NCBI RefSeq assembly: GCF_900199205.1
Contig: NZ_OBMJ01000001.1
Span: 6,317,001 to 6,381,000 of the forward strand
DNA: 64,000 nt
Direction of reading: 5' to 3'
Source: Streptomyces sp. 1331.2
GTDB lineage: Bacteria > Actinomycetota > Actinomycetes > Streptomycetales > Streptomycetaceae
Below, piece by piece: positions 1 through 9,029 of the stretch (positions are counted from its first letter, which is position 1; every line of letters starts with the position of its first letter). Both the position numbers and the translations under genes were made by a program. Under the pieces are notes generated by a model. It worked only from the letters and a program-made list of their open reading frames with translations. It did no database searches and was not told the DNA's origin.

Positions 1-789
1 GATGGCGGCGTAGTCAGGGTTCTCGAACGCCGTGGCCGTGCGCTCGAAGGTGGCGTCGTCGAAGTTCCACGTCGGGGATGTCTCCTCCCACACCAGCCGG
101 CACAGGTCGTGCCGGTTCTGCCTGGTCTCCATGGCGACGCGGCCGCGGTCGGTAGCGAAGTAGTACTGGTACCACCAGGTGTGCTCGGCCTTCGGCGGCA
201 ACGGGTTCTTCTGCGACGGGACGTTGACGATGAGGTAACCACTCACCGCCACCAGAGCCTTGACCCGCTCCGGCCACAGCGCCGCGACGGTTCCGGCGGC
301 GCGCGAGCCCCAATCGAAACCGGCCAGCACCGCCTTGTGGATCTTCAGGGCATCCATCAGGGCGATGACGTCGAGGGCGATCGCGGCCTGTTGCCCGGTG
401 CGGACGGTGGTCGGGGACAGGAAGTTCGTGGTGCCGTGGCCTCGCAGGTACGGCACGATCACCCGGTAGCCGGCGTCCGCCAGCAGCGGCGCCACGTCGA
501 CATAGCTGTGGATGTCGAAGGGCCAGCCGTGCAGACAGATGACCACGGGCCCGTGCTTCGGGCCGGCCTCGGCGTAGCCGATGTCGAGCACGCCGGCCCG
601 GATGCGCTTCAGGTCGGTGAACGTGGTGTGGGTGCCCGGGGCGACGGCCGGGATGACCGGGGCCGGTCGGCCGGGCCGGTCGGCACCGCCCGCGAAGGCG
701 GCAGGCGCGTTCGATGCCGCGCCGAGCGACACGGCCGTGGTGCCCACGCCGAGACCGACCGCTTTGGTGAAGGTACGCCTGTTGATCAT
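1..789 (-). CDS. Tat-exported alpha/beta hydrolase, epoxide-hydrolase-like (3' end cut by window)
   Basis: The reading frame is open from an ATG at 789 to the first base of the window, so the C-terminus is missing (263 codons seen). A good ribosome site (AGGAAGG) lies 7 bases upstream. Residues 3-14 carry a twin-arginine motif (NRRTFTKAVGLG) followed by a hydrophobic, Ala-rich stretch, so export by Tat is likely. HGWP at residues 87-90 matches the oxyanion-hole motif of epoxide hydrolases. GFDWGS places the nucleophile as Asp159, as in epoxide hydrolases and haloalkane dehalogenases rather than serine esterases. The final Asp/His of the triad lie outside the window. It diverges from the hydrolase at 1021. 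The substrate cannot be inferred. Confidence 0.85.
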   Translation of the reverse strand, partial: MINRRTFTKAVGLGVGTTAVSLGAASNAPAAFAGGADRPGRPAPVIPAVAPGTHTTFTDLKRIRAGVLDIGYAEAGPKHGPVVICLHGWPFDIHSYVDVAPLLADAGYRVIVPYLRGHGTTNFLSPTTVRTGQQAAIALDVIALMDALKIHKAVLAGFDWGSRAAGTVAALWPERVKALVAVSGYLIVNVPSQKNPLPPKAEHTWWYQYYFATDRGRVAMETRQNRHDLCRLVWEETSPTWNFDDATFERTATAFENPDYAAI

Positions 790-868
790 GTCTGATCCTT
801 CCTGGAGACCTGCTGATGCCTCCACTGTTCTTCGGTCACCGGCCCGGCGCATCGGTCACATGACGTCG

Positions 869-900
869 AGACGCACGAAGAGGCTCACAGACGCACGAAG
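869..900. repeat. 12-bp direct repeat, 20-bp period
   Basis: AGACGCACGAAG occurs at 869-880 and again at 889-900, exactly 20 bp apart and so on nearly the same helical face. It lies between the divergent hydrolase genes and could be a tandem regulator site. Confidence 0.5.
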
Positions 901-913
901 GGTCTGCCGGGCC

Positions 914-935
914 GCCAGATTCAGTCATTCGACTG
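914..935. promoter_or_regulatory. Operator-like site, copy 1
   Basis: AGTCATTCGACTG (923-935) differs by one base from AGTCATACGACTG at 5804-5816. Here the core CAGTC-ATTC-GACTG is itself an inverted repeat. Aligned over 20 bp with the perfect 7-6-7 palindrome at 5795-5814, about 15 positions agree. It lies between two divergent hydrolase genes, so a shared TetR-, MarR- or LAL-type regulator is a reasonable inference. Confidence 0.4.
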
Positions 936-1020
936 TTTCCGCCGTCCTACTGCTCGGTGATCCTCGAAGGAGCGCCGCGATGCCGGCGGGTCGTCGTGTG
1001 CGCAATCGGAAGGTCTGGCC

Positions 1021-1836
1021 GTGAAGCAAACCCCCGTCGTCCTCATCCACGGTGCGTGGTTCCACATGTCCTCCTGGGAGGGCTGGGCCGAACGGTTCAC
1101 CGCGCACGGTTACGCGGTGTGCGTCCCGGGCTGGCCCGGCGAAGCGCCCACCGCCGACCAGGCCCGCCGCGACCCCGGCCCGCTGCGCGACCTCGGGCTC
1201 GCCGCGCTCACCGCCCACTACGAGGAGGTAGTGCGTACCTTGGACAATCCGCCGGTCCTCATCGGGCATTCGGTCGGCGGCCTCATCGCCCAGCACCTCC
1301 TCGCGGCCGGCCTCGGCCGTGCCGCCGTCGCCCTCGCTCCGTTGCCGCCCGGCGGTGTGCCGCTGGACGACGGCCGGCCCCGGCCGTGGTCGCCGATGTC
1401 GGCCGGCACGACCCGGAACCCGGGCTTCGGGCTGCTGCCGCGCGCCCGGTTCCGACACCTCGTCGTCAACGCGGTCGGAGAGGAGGAGGCCGAGAAGCTC
1501 TTCGACCGGTACGCCGTTCCGGCCCCGCTCCGGCTGCTCGCGGACCTCGGACTCGACCGCACCGCCGCCGGGCCGGCCGACACCGTCGTGAACGCGGCCA
1601 ACTCGGCACGCGGACCGCTCCTGCTCGTGTCCGGCCAGGAGGACCGGATCGTCCCGGACGCCGTGACCCGCTCGGTCTACAAGCTCTACGGCGACTCCTC
1701 CGCCGTGACGGACCTGAAGCAGTTCGCCGATCGAGGGCACTCCCTGGTGTTCGACAGCGGCTGGCGTTCGGTCGCCGACCACGTCCTCGTCTGGCTGGCC
1801 GCCAACGGCGTCGAGGCCGTGGTCGCAGGGGGCTGA
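1021..1836 (+). CDS. Alpha/beta hydrolase
   Basis: A 271-residue cytoplasmic hydrolase with a GTG start and GGAAGG about 7 bases upstream. The N-terminal VVLIHGAW is the HGxW-type oxyanion motif. IGHSVGG places the nucleophile at Ser84. GQEDRIVP and DRGHSLVF supply the likely Asp and His of the triad. Unlike its divergent neighbour it has a serine nucleophile and no signal peptide. The protein resembles the broad AB_hydrolase_6 group (esterases, lactonases); the substrate is unknown. It is convergent with the LAL regulator ending at 1846, only 9 bases away. Confidence 0.9.
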   Translation: MKQTPVVLIHGAWFHMSSWEGWAERFTAHGYAVCVPGWPGEAPTADQARRDPGPLRDLGLAALTAHYEEVVRTLDNPPVLIGHSVGGLIAQHLLAAGLGRAAVALAPLPPGGVPLDDGRPRPWSPMSAGTTRNPGFGLLPRARFRHLVVNAVGEEEAEKLFDRYAVPAPLRLLADLGLDRTAAGPADTVVNAANSARGPLLLVSGQEDRIVPDAVTRSVYKLYGDSSAVTDLKQFADRGHSLVFDSGWRSVADHVLVWLAANGVEAVVAGG

Positions 1837-1845
1837 GCGCGGGCA

Positions 1846-4641
1846 TCAGACCTGCGCCGCGTCGGTCCGGCTCAGTGCGTCGCGCAGCGCGGCCCGGGCC
1901 GTGATGCCCAGCTTGGGGAAGATGCGGTACAGGTGTGAGCTGACGGTTCGTGGCGACAGGTGCATCCGCTGGCCGATCTCCTTGTTCGTCAGGCCGCTGG
2001 CGGCCAGGTCGGCGATGCGGCGTTCCTGCCAGGTCAGCGAGGCCAGGTTGAGCGTCGAGACGCGGGGGGCAACCCCGGTGGAGCGCAGTTCGGCCCGGGC
2101 CCGTTCGGTCCAGCCGGCCGCACCCAGCTGCTCGAACGCCTCGGCCGCCGGGACCACGTACTGCCGTGCCGCCTCCGGACCCTGGACGTGGCGCACCCGG
2201 ATGCCGTGCGCCAGCCGGATCCGGGCCAGCTCGAACGGGAAGCGGTCGGCGTCCGGGTGGGATTCGGCCCGCGTGAACATCTCGGCGGCCTCCCGCTCGT
2301 CCTCGGCGGTCATCGCCAGCGCGCCGTAGGTGATCAGTGCCAGGCGGGGCGACACCTTCGGCAGACCGGTGTCGCGCGCGGCGAGTGCGTGCGCCCGGGC
2401 CTGCTCGACGCGTCCGGTGTACCGGGCGGCCTCGACGAGATCGAGCAGGGTGCGCGAGGCCTGGTACGCGTAGGGCCGGAACGTGCCCGGCTGTGTGATG
2501 CCGATGGCGTAGAGGTACGCGGTCTCGTAGTCGCCGGAGCCCAGCGCGGCGGTCGCGCCGGCGGAGTCGGCGACCTGGGCCAGGAACCCCAGACCGCGCG
2601 GGCGGGCCCAGGCGTCCACCTCGGCCTGGAGGTCCCGCGCCCGCCCGACCTGACCGCGCAGCGCCGCCAGCTGGGCCAGGTACGCGCGGCTCTGGGCGGC
2701 GAACAGGTGGTGGCCGTGCTCGGTGGCCAGGTCCAGGCCGCGCTGTCCGGTGTCCTCGGCCTGGGCCCATTCGCCGGCCGTCATCTGGTCGAGCATGATC
2801 TGGTGCAGCATGACCATGCCGGTGGCCACGGCTCCGGTCTCCAGCTCGCGGTCCACGACGCGCTGGAGGTGGGGGCGGTAGTGGCTCAGGACGTCGAGGT
2901 GGTACGCGGACGCGCCGAGCCGCGTGACGGCCCAGGGTTCCAGCTCGGACAGGTTCGCGGCGGCCTGTCGCACCGGCCCGGCCCAGCCTGCTCCGTGCCT
3001 GGTCACATCGCTCCACGTGTCGCTGTAGAGGCGCGAGTGTTCGGTGACGAGGTCGCCCATGGAGGCGAGGAGTTCGCGCGTGCTCTCCCAGGCCGCGCGG
3101 TCCCCGCTGAACTGACTGATGGCCAGGAGCAGGATCACCAGCCGGGTGAGGACCTCGTCGGGTTCGGCGGCCTCGCCGGCGATGGCTGTCCCTGCGTCCC
3201 GGAGCTTCTCGATCGCGGCCGAGACCTGGCGGTGCGTGGAGCGGACGTCCCCGTCCTGGTAGAGCGCCCGGTAGGCGGCCGCCAGCACCGAGGCCGGCGA
3301 GTCCGTCGAGCCGGGCGCGAGATCTGCCTGGACCAGACGGTGCGCTTGACCAAGGCGAGCGGCGTGACCGGCGACGAAGGCCGCGTTGGTCAGTCGCCGG
3401 GACCGGTCGGCGTGGTTCTCGCTGAGCTCGGCGGCCCGGGTCAGCCAGGTCACGGCGGCCAGCGCGCCGCCGCGCCGGGTCGCCGACTCGGCCGCCGCCT
3501 CCAGAATGTCGGCGACGTCCTCGTCCGGATCGACCGTTGCCGCTGCCAGGTGCGTCGCCCGGCGTTCGAGGTTCTCCCGATGAAACTGCGCCAGCGCCAG
3601 GTGCGCGGCGCGGCGCTGGTTGGGAGTGGCCATCCGCATGACGGCGGACCGCACGAGCGGGTGGCGGAAGACGAGATCGGCGGTGACCACGTCGATGTCC
3701 AGCAGACCAGCGGCCACCGCCGTGTCGGCGTCGCGCATGCTGTAGCGGGTGCCGGGGACGGGGTCGGTGCCGCTCGGGGTCCCGGCGCCGTCGAGCGCGC
3801 CCATCAGCAGCTGGGTCCGCACCCGCTCGTCGAGGGCGGCGATGCGGGTGCCGAACAGCCGTTGCAGCCGCCGGGGCAGGGGCACGCCGTGCTGACCGAT
3901 CAGATCTTCTACCGGGAGGTCGCTCGACCGGCCGGCGAAGTGGGCGGGCAGCTCCACCAAGGCCAGGGGGTTGCCCTGGGCCTGCTCCAGGACGATTCGA
4001 CGGACCCGTCGGCTCAGCTCCGGGTACCGGTGGTCCAGCAGGCGGGCCGCGTCCTCGTCGGTGAGGGCGGTGATCGGCAGTTCGGGCAGTGCGGCGGTGT
4101 CGAAGCGGGACGTGAGGTCGGTGCGGACCGCGACCAGCATCTTCGCCGGGCTGCCGGCCAGGCGTCGGCCCACGAACCCGCAGATGTCGGCGCTGGAGTC
4201 GTCCAGCCACTGCGCGTCGTCGAGGACCAACAACAGCGGCCGCTGTGCGGAGGAGAGCGACAACAGGCTGAGCACGGCGATGCCGAGCGCCATGACCGAC
4301 GGCGGATCGCCCTGCACTCCGCCGAACACAGCGTCGAACACCGCCCGGGTCCCGTCGTCCAGCCGCGCGACGTCGGCGAGCAGCGGATGGAGGAACTGGT
4401 GCAGCCCGGCATAGGGCAGCTCGGACTCCGCCTCGACACCGGCGGCCCGGAGGACGACGTGGCCCTCCTGCTCCGCCAGCGCGGCGGCGTGGCCCAACAA
4501 CGAACTCTTGCCGACCCCCGTCTCCCCTCGCAGGACGAGAGCCTGGCCCGTGGCGGACGTCACGAACGCCACGAGCTCCGCCTGCTCGTCCTCGCGGCCC
4601 ACCATCGCCGTGGTGACGCCCCATCGCTGCAACCCGGTCAT
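1846..4641 (-). CDS. LuxR-family large ATP-binding (LAL) transcriptional regulator
   Basis: The 931-residue length is normal for the LAL family. The N-terminus carries an AAA/STAND ATPase: Walker A GETGVGKSS near residues 38-46 and Walker B LLLVLDDAQW. A long alpha-helical, TPR-like middle follows. The C-terminal LuxR helix-turn-helix (LTWQERRIADLAASGLTNKE...) occupies roughly residues 865-925. LAL proteins usually activate nearby catabolic or antibiotic genes in response to a small molecule and ATP. AGGGGGA precedes the ATG by 5 bases and lies just beyond the stop of the truncated paralogue, suggesting coupling. The flanking hydrolases are the most obvious targets, but that is inference. Confidence 0.93.
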   Translation of the reverse strand: MTGLQRWGVTTAMVGREDEQAELVAFVTSATGQALVLRGETGVGKSSLLGHAAALAEQEGHVVLRAAGVEAESELPYAGLHQFLHPLLADVARLDDGTRAVFDAVFGGVQGDPPSVMALGIAVLSLLSLSSAQRPLLLVLDDAQWLDDSSADICGFVGRRLAGSPAKMLVAVRTDLTSRFDTAALPELPITALTDEDAARLLDHRYPELSRRVRRIVLEQAQGNPLALVELPAHFAGRSSDLPVEDLIGQHGVPLPRRLQRLFGTRIAALDERVRTQLLMGALDGAGTPSGTDPVPGTRYSMRDADTAVAAGLLDIDVVTADLVFRHPLVRSAVMRMATPNQRRAAHLALAQFHRENLERRATHLAAATVDPDEDVADILEAAAESATRRGGALAAVTWLTRAAELSENHADRSRRLTNAAFVAGHAARLGQAHRLVQADLAPGSTDSPASVLAAAYRALYQDGDVRSTHRQVSAAIEKLRDAGTAIAGEAAEPDEVLTRLVILLLAISQFSGDRAAWESTRELLASMGDLVTEHSRLYSDTWSDVTRHGAGWAGPVRQAAANLSELEPWAVTRLGASAYHLDVLSHYRPHLQRVVDRELETGAVATGMVMLHQIMLDQMTAGEWAQAEDTGQRGLDLATEHGHHLFAAQSRAYLAQLAALRGQVGRARDLQAEVDAWARPRGLGFLAQVADSAGATAALGSGDYETAYLYAIGITQPGTFRPYAYQASRTLLDLVEAARYTGRVEQARAHALAARDTGLPKVSPRLALITYGALAMTAEDEREAAEMFTRAESHPDADRFPFELARIRLAHGIRVRHVQGPEAARQYVVPAAEAFEQLGAAGWTERARAELRSTGVAPRVSTLNLASLTWQERRIADLAASGLTNKEIGQRMHLSPRTVSSHLYRIFPKLGITARAALRDALSRTDAAQV

Positions 4642-4649
4642 GTGTCCCC

Positions 4650-5447
4650 CTACCTCTTCCTGATTTCGCTCTCACCGCGCTGCAGCTCCATCAGCGCCAG
4701 CGGGTTGCCGCGTGCTTCGGCGACGATCGCGTCCCGTACGCGGGGGAGCACCGGACCGGGCAGCACCGAGTCGAGCAACGCCCGGGCGTCGTCGTCGCGG
4801 AGCCCGTCGACCTGTAGCTCAGGCAGGCCGGCAAGGAGTCCGGCGCTGGTCGGCGTGCGGACCGACGCCGAGGTGGACACGGCGAAGACCAGGGCCACGG
4901 ACTCGGCGTCCAGCCGCCGGGCGACGAACGCGAGGACGGCCGCGGAGATCCCGTCGATCCACTGCGCGTCGTCCACGACACAGACCAGCGGCTCGACAGC
5001 GGCGGCCTCGGCGAACAGGCCCAGCACGGCCAGTCCGGTCAGCAGACCGCCAGGCGATCCGCCATCGCTCGGTCCGCGCTCCAGCCCCAGCTCCAGCTCC
5101 AGCTCCAGCGCCGTCGCCAGAGCGGCTCGCTGCGCCGCCGGCAACCGGTCCAGCTGGCTCAGCAGCGGAGCGCACATCTGCTGGAGAGCCGAGTACGCGA
5201 TCTCGAACTCGGTTTCCACCCCGACCGTGCGGACGACGCGGCCTGCCGGGGCGCGACCGGCCAGATAGGTGAGCAGCGCGGTCTTGCCGATGCCGGACTC
5301 CCCGCGCAGGACCAGTACGCGGCTGTGTCCGCGGCGCAGGTCGAGCAACAGCCGATCGAGTACTTCCTGTTCCCGGGCGCGTCCGCGCAGTTGCGGCGAC
5401 AACGGATCCCCCGTCCCGTCCGGCCTGCCCTTGCCGCCAGGCTCCAC
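4650..5447 (-). CDS. Truncated LAL regulator, ATPase domain only (probable pseudogene or relic)
   Basis: This encodes only the ATPase part of a LAL regulator, about 265 residues: Walker A GESGIGKTA, Walker B VCVVDDAQWID, and a sensor-like stretch ending at NPLALMELQRGESEIRKR before the stop. The same point in the downstream full-length LAL reads NPLALVELPAHF and continues for 600 more residues, so the TPR-like middle and the HTH have been lost. I chose the in-frame GTG at 5447, which has AAGGAG 9 bases upstream. The frame stays open to 6146, but that upstream part is low-complexity Arg/Gly-rich sequence with no domain. Its stop lies 8 bases before the next LAL start. It may be a duplication remnant or a free ATPase that titrates its neighbour. 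Confidence 0.65.
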   Translation of the reverse strand: MEPGGKGRPDGTGDPLSPQLRGRAREQEVLDRLLLDLRRGHSRVLVLRGESGIGKTALLTYLAGRAPAGRVVRTVGVETEFEIAYSALQQMCAPLLSQLDRLPAAQRAALATALELELELGLERGPSDGGSPGGLLTGLAVLGLFAEAAAVEPLVCVVDDAQWIDGISAAVLAFVARRLDAESVALVFAVSTSASVRTPTSAGLLAGLPELQVDGLRDDDARALLDSVLPGPVLPRVRDAIVAEARGNPLALMELQRGESEIRKR

Positions 5448-6174
5448 CCTCGTCAACTCCTTCTTCGCCGCAACGGAAGCCGGTCGGCGTCCACCGACCA
5501 CGATCCCGGGACCACGGGCCCGTCGAGCCAGTGTCGAACCCTGGCCAGTACCCGGGCCGGGGGCGACCAGTGTGGGATCCTCCCCGCGTCCGCGAGGTTC
5601 CGCCAGGACCTCGCCCACCGTCTCCCGGGCGATCACGACCCGTTCCCACACGGCCTGCGCCTCCCGCAGCACCGCCCGCGTCCGCGCCTGGCACCGCCTG
5701 CACCCCCGCGTCCGGCGACGCTCCGCCTGGAGCGACCACCAGGGCCAACTCCCCACCGTCGAGGGCACCCTGATCCGCCTCGACGTCGAAATCGGTCGTA
5801 TTGAGTCATACGACTGATGCGTCGGTCCGTGCTGACACGTCAGGATCGGATCTGCGTCCCGTGCAGGTGTGGCGGGCGTCTCGCGCCTTACCGCCGCGCG
5901 CGGCCGGAGGAGACGCAACACACTCCTGCGGACGGCCACAACAACCGCGCCCGGATCCGTGCGCTGCTCGCCCTTCTCTGTGGTTCGACCAGGGTCATCG
6001 GTACCAAGTTCGACGAGTACTGGAACCAGGTCTGACACCGCTCCTGCCTCGGCCCGCACGCCCAGCCCGCGGCACCGGGGCAGGGGCCTCCGGCCCGGGA
6101 GGGACAGTCCCATCCTCACGCGTCCGGAACCTGCCGGAAATCCCACGAACCGACCGACTCAAAGGAGTGCCCGC
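5448..6174. other. Long intergenic region
   Basis: These 727 bases hold no gene I can support. Open frames exist on both strands but translate to Arg/Pro/Gly-rich sequence typical of GC-rich shadow frames. The one clear element is the palindrome at 5795-5814. The right end supplies AAAGGAG (6161-6167) for the next hydrolase. The region may include decayed sequence from the LAL truncation. Confidence 0.5.
5795..5814. promoter_or_regulatory. Perfect 7-6-7 inverted repeat, operator-like (copy 2)
   Basis: GTCGTAT-TGAGTC-ATACGAC is a perfect 7-bp inverted repeat with a 6-bp spacer, a geometry common for TetR/MarR-type dimers. It lies between the truncated LAL and the dienelactone-hydrolase-like gene. 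A related site lies at 914-935. Confidence 0.5.
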
Positions 6175-7110
6175 ATGGCCAGGTCCGACATCCGTTTCTA
6201 CAGTGCCGACATCGAGATCGCCGCGCACCTGTACACTCCCGACACCCCCACTGCGGGCCCTCTTCCCGCGCTGGTGGTAGGCCATCCTGGAACAGGGGTG
6301 AAAGAGCAGACTTCCGGGACGTACGCGCAAAGGCTCGCCGAGCGCGGGTTCGTGACCCTCGCCTTCGACGCCGCCCACCAAGGCGAGTCCGGCGGTCTTC
6401 CGCGGGGCCTGGAGGACCCGGCGCAGCGTGTGGAGGATTTCAAGGCCGCGGTGTCATACCTCATCGCGCGTGACGACATCGCAGAGGACCGAATCGGCCT
6501 GCTCGGCATCTGCGCGTCCGGAGGGTACTCCTTGTCCGCGACCGGCAGTGACAGCCGGGTGCGGGCGGTGGCCGCCGTGTGCACCGCCGACCCCTCCCGC
6601 CAGTTCCGGCTGGGAGCCGACGGGGGGCAGAACCCGGCCGTCTTCCGGTCCCTGCTGGACGCGGCTGCCCGGGCCCGTACCGTAGCCGCCCGCGGCAAGG
6701 ACCCCGGTGTGATGACGATGTTCCCGCGGAGCGCCGAGCAGGCACACGCGCTGGGCGGCGAGCACGGCGTCGAAGGATTCGAGTACTACTGCACCACGCG
6801 CGGCGAGCACGAACGGTCCGCGAAGTTCCTGGCCTGGGAAAGCATCGACCGCCTGGCCGGCTACGACCCGTTCTTCGCCGTCCCGCTGATCGGCCCGCGT
6901 CCGATGCTGCAGATCGTCGGCGACCGTGCCGTCACCTCGTGGATGGCCGTCCAGGCACATCAGCGTGCCACCGGCCCGGCCGAGCTGTACTGGATCGAAG
7001 GCGCCAGTCACGTCGATCTGTATGACAAGAAGGAGTACATCGATGCGGCCGTCGACAAGCTGACCGCTTTCTTTTCCACGCACCTGAACGCTCGCGGGTC
7101 GAGCAGCTGA
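6175..7110 (+). CDS. Dienelactone-hydrolase-like alpha/beta hydrolase
   Basis: A 311-residue protein from an ATG with AAAGGAG 7 bases upstream. The nucleophile elbow reads GICASGG, which puts Cys113 rather than Ser at the nucleophile position, as in dienelactone hydrolases. VVGHPGTG near residue 36 is the oxyanion region. IVGDRA and GASHVDLYD late in the chain supply the Asp and His. There is no signal peptide. The family includes uncharacterised YcjY-like hydrolases. It is the third hydrolase near the LAL genes and stands downstream of the palindrome at 5795, suggesting common control. The substrate is not deducible. Confidence 0.88.
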   Translation: MARSDIRFYSADIEIAAHLYTPDTPTAGPLPALVVGHPGTGVKEQTSGTYAQRLAERGFVTLAFDAAHQGESGGLPRGLEDPAQRVEDFKAAVSYLIARDDIAEDRIGLLGICASGGYSLSATGSDSRVRAVAAVCTADPSRQFRLGADGGQNPAVFRSLLDAAARARTVAARGKDPGVMTMFPRSAEQAHALGGEHGVEGFEYYCTTRGEHERSAKFLAWESIDRLAGYDPFFAVPLIGPRPMLQIVGDRAVTSWMAVQAHQRATGPAELYWIEGASHVDLYDKKEYIDAAVDKLTAFFSTHLNARGSSS

Positions 7111-7456
7111 AGCGCGACCCTTGGCTCCCTGCCCTTCCTGTCCGACCGGCGCAGGTGCGCCCGCGCCACCTCGGGCTGCTGAGGGCAGGGTTCGTGCCCG
7201 GCGTCGCTGATTCGGGCCGGCGGGACGTCGAGCTGGTGCGCGAGTGGCTCCAGCGCTGCCGGCTCCCTTGTGTCCGGATCTCACTCATGCACTGATCTTC
7301 CGACAAGTTGACCATCCACCAGGCACGTCAACCTGTTGCGCGAGGTAGCACTCGGACGGGCAATTGCCATCCCCATGTCCATATGACTTTCTGGAATCAC
7401 CCGACAGCCCCCTGCAAAAGACCAACAGGCGGCCAGTGAACGGTGAAGGGATGACG
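7111..7456. other. Intergenic region with inverted repeat
   Basis: No gene is supported in these 346 bases. CAAGTTGAC (7304-7312) and GTCAACCTG (7327-7335) form an inverted repeat matching at 8 of 9 positions, 14 bp apart. This may be an operator for the NHL/trefoil gene downstream. The left half contains a short Arg-rich open stretch ending at about 7294 that I do not call. Confidence 0.4.
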
Positions 7457-8995
7457 ATGAGCACTGCTCCTGAGGCAACCACAGGCAGCGAGAGCCCCGC
7501 CCCCGTGATCAGCACGGTGGCGGGGACCGGAGTCGCGGGCCCCAAGGGGGACAACGGGTCTGCGGTCCGGGCAGAGCTGAACGGCCCGTTCGGGATCGCG
7601 GTGGACAGCACCGGCACCCTCTACTTCGTCGACCGCGACAACCACCGGCTTCGGAAGGTCACGACCGACGGGAGGATCGGAACGGTCGCGGGCACCGGCA
7701 CCGCGGGTTTCAGTGGCGACAACGGCCCGGCCGCCAAGGCCCAACTGAGCTACCCCCGCGGGGTGGCGGTGGACGGCGCGGGCACTCTCTATCTCACCGA
7801 CGGCGAGAACCATCGCATCAGGAAGATCACGGCCGACGGCACGATCACCACCATCGCCGGCACCGGCACCGCGGGCTTCAGTGGCGACAACGGCCCGGCC
7901 GCCAAGGCCCAACTGAACTGTCCGACCGGGCTGGTGGTGGACAGCACCGGCACCCTCCACTTCATCGACCGCGACAACCACCGCATCAGGAAGATCACGG
8001 CCGACGGCACGATCACGACCATCGCCGGCACCGACACCGGCACCGGTGCCGCGGGGTTCAGTGGCGACAACGGGCCTGCGGACCAGGCCCAACTGAACCG
8101 CCCGCATGGGCTGGCGATGGACGGCACGGGCACCCTCTACTTCACCGATGCCGACAACCACCGCATCAGGAAGATCACGGCCGAGGGCACGATCACGACC
8201 ATCGCCGGCACCGGCACCGCCGACTCCACCGGCGACGGCGGCCCAGCCGACGAGGCCCAACTGAACTGTCCGACCGGGCTGGTGGTGGACGGCACGGGCG
8301 TCCTCTACATCGCCGAATACAACAGCCACCGAGTCCGGAAGATCACGGCCGAGGGCACGATCACCACCATCGCCGGCACCGGCACCGCCGACTCCACCGG
8401 CGACGGCGGCCCAGCTGACGAGGCCCAACTGAACAACCCCTTGGGGCTCGCTCTGGACTGCGTCGGCACCCTCTACATCTCCGAGTACGGCGGCCACCGG
8501 ATCCGGAAGGTCACCTCACCCGCGACGGCCGGCCTGCCCGAGTCGGGCACGGTGGTCTCCTGGGCCAACGTCCGCAGCAGGCTGCGGATGGGCGCCCTGC
8601 GCGAGTCCACCAAGGACGGGGCCGAGATCCACCAGGTCATCGCCGCGCCCCGGGAGCACCAGCGGTGGCGCCTGGTGGTGGCGGGCCAGCAGGACGGCGA
8701 GGTGCTCTACACCTTCGAGAACGTGCGCAGCGGCTTGGTCCTGGAGGTCCCCGACGGGCTGAAGGTGCACGGGACGGTGGTCGCGCAGCGCGCCTACCAG
8801 GGCGCTGACGCACACCACCAGCAGTGGCGGCTGATCCCCATCGGCCCCGCGACCGACAGCCCCCGGGTGTTCGAGATCGCCAACCGGCACAGCGGCTTGC
8901 TGCTGCGCGTCGACGCCACCACCCCCGCGGCCGTCCAGCAGCGAGGGGCCGACGGCGACCACCGCAACCGGCAGTGGCAGCTGCTCCCCATCTGA
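7457..8995 (+). CDS. NHL-repeat propeller fused to C-terminal beta-trefoil (ricin-type) domain
   Basis: Of two adjacent in-frame ATGs I chose 7457, which is 6 bases from GAAGGG; 7451 abuts the ribosome site. Residues about 17-355 form six repeats of 55-60 residues of the form TIAGTG...GDNGPA...AQLN.P.GLAVD..GTLY..D..NHRIRKI, typical NHL units predicting a six-bladed propeller. Residues about 364-512 form a beta-trefoil with three QxW-type signatures (HQRWRLV, HQQWRLI, NRQWQLL). There is no signal peptide, membrane segment or LPxTG, which is odd for a lectin-like protein. It is followed after 34 bases by a close paralogue. A glycan- or protein-binding role is inferred. Confidence 0.9.
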   Translation: MSTAPEATTGSESPAPVISTVAGTGVAGPKGDNGSAVRAELNGPFGIAVDSTGTLYFVDRDNHRLRKVTTDGRIGTVAGTGTAGFSGDNGPAAKAQLSYPRGVAVDGAGTLYLTDGENHRIRKITADGTITTIAGTGTAGFSGDNGPAAKAQLNCPTGLVVDSTGTLHFIDRDNHRIRKITADGTITTIAGTDTGTGAAGFSGDNGPADQAQLNRPHGLAMDGTGTLYFTDADNHRIRKITAEGTITTIAGTGTADSTGDGGPADEAQLNCPTGLVVDGTGVLYIAEYNSHRVRKITAEGTITTIAGTGTADSTGDGGPADEAQLNNPLGLALDCVGTLYISEYGGHRIRKVTSPATAGLPESGTVVSWANVRSRLRMGALRESTKDGAEIHQVIAAPREHQRWRLVVAGQQDGEVLYTFENVRSGLVLEVPDGLKVHGTVVAQRAYQGADAHHQQWRLIPIGPATDSPRVFEIANRHSGLLLRVDATTPAAVQQRGADGDHRNRQWQLLPI

Positions 8996-9029
8996 CCGAA
9001 TGTCGGGCACCACGACCGAAGGAATGACG

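Noticed and set aside
1466-4675. 1069-codon minus-strand open frame overlapping the LAL regulator
   Set aside because: Its translation is Arg/Pro/Gly-rich without motifs and lies in another frame of the well-supported LAL gene; it is a GC-bias shadow.
5448-6146. N-terminal extension of the truncated LAL regulator
   Set aside because: The frame is open but the sequence is low-complexity and lacks any domain; GTG 5447 has a ribosome site and precedes the ATPase directly.
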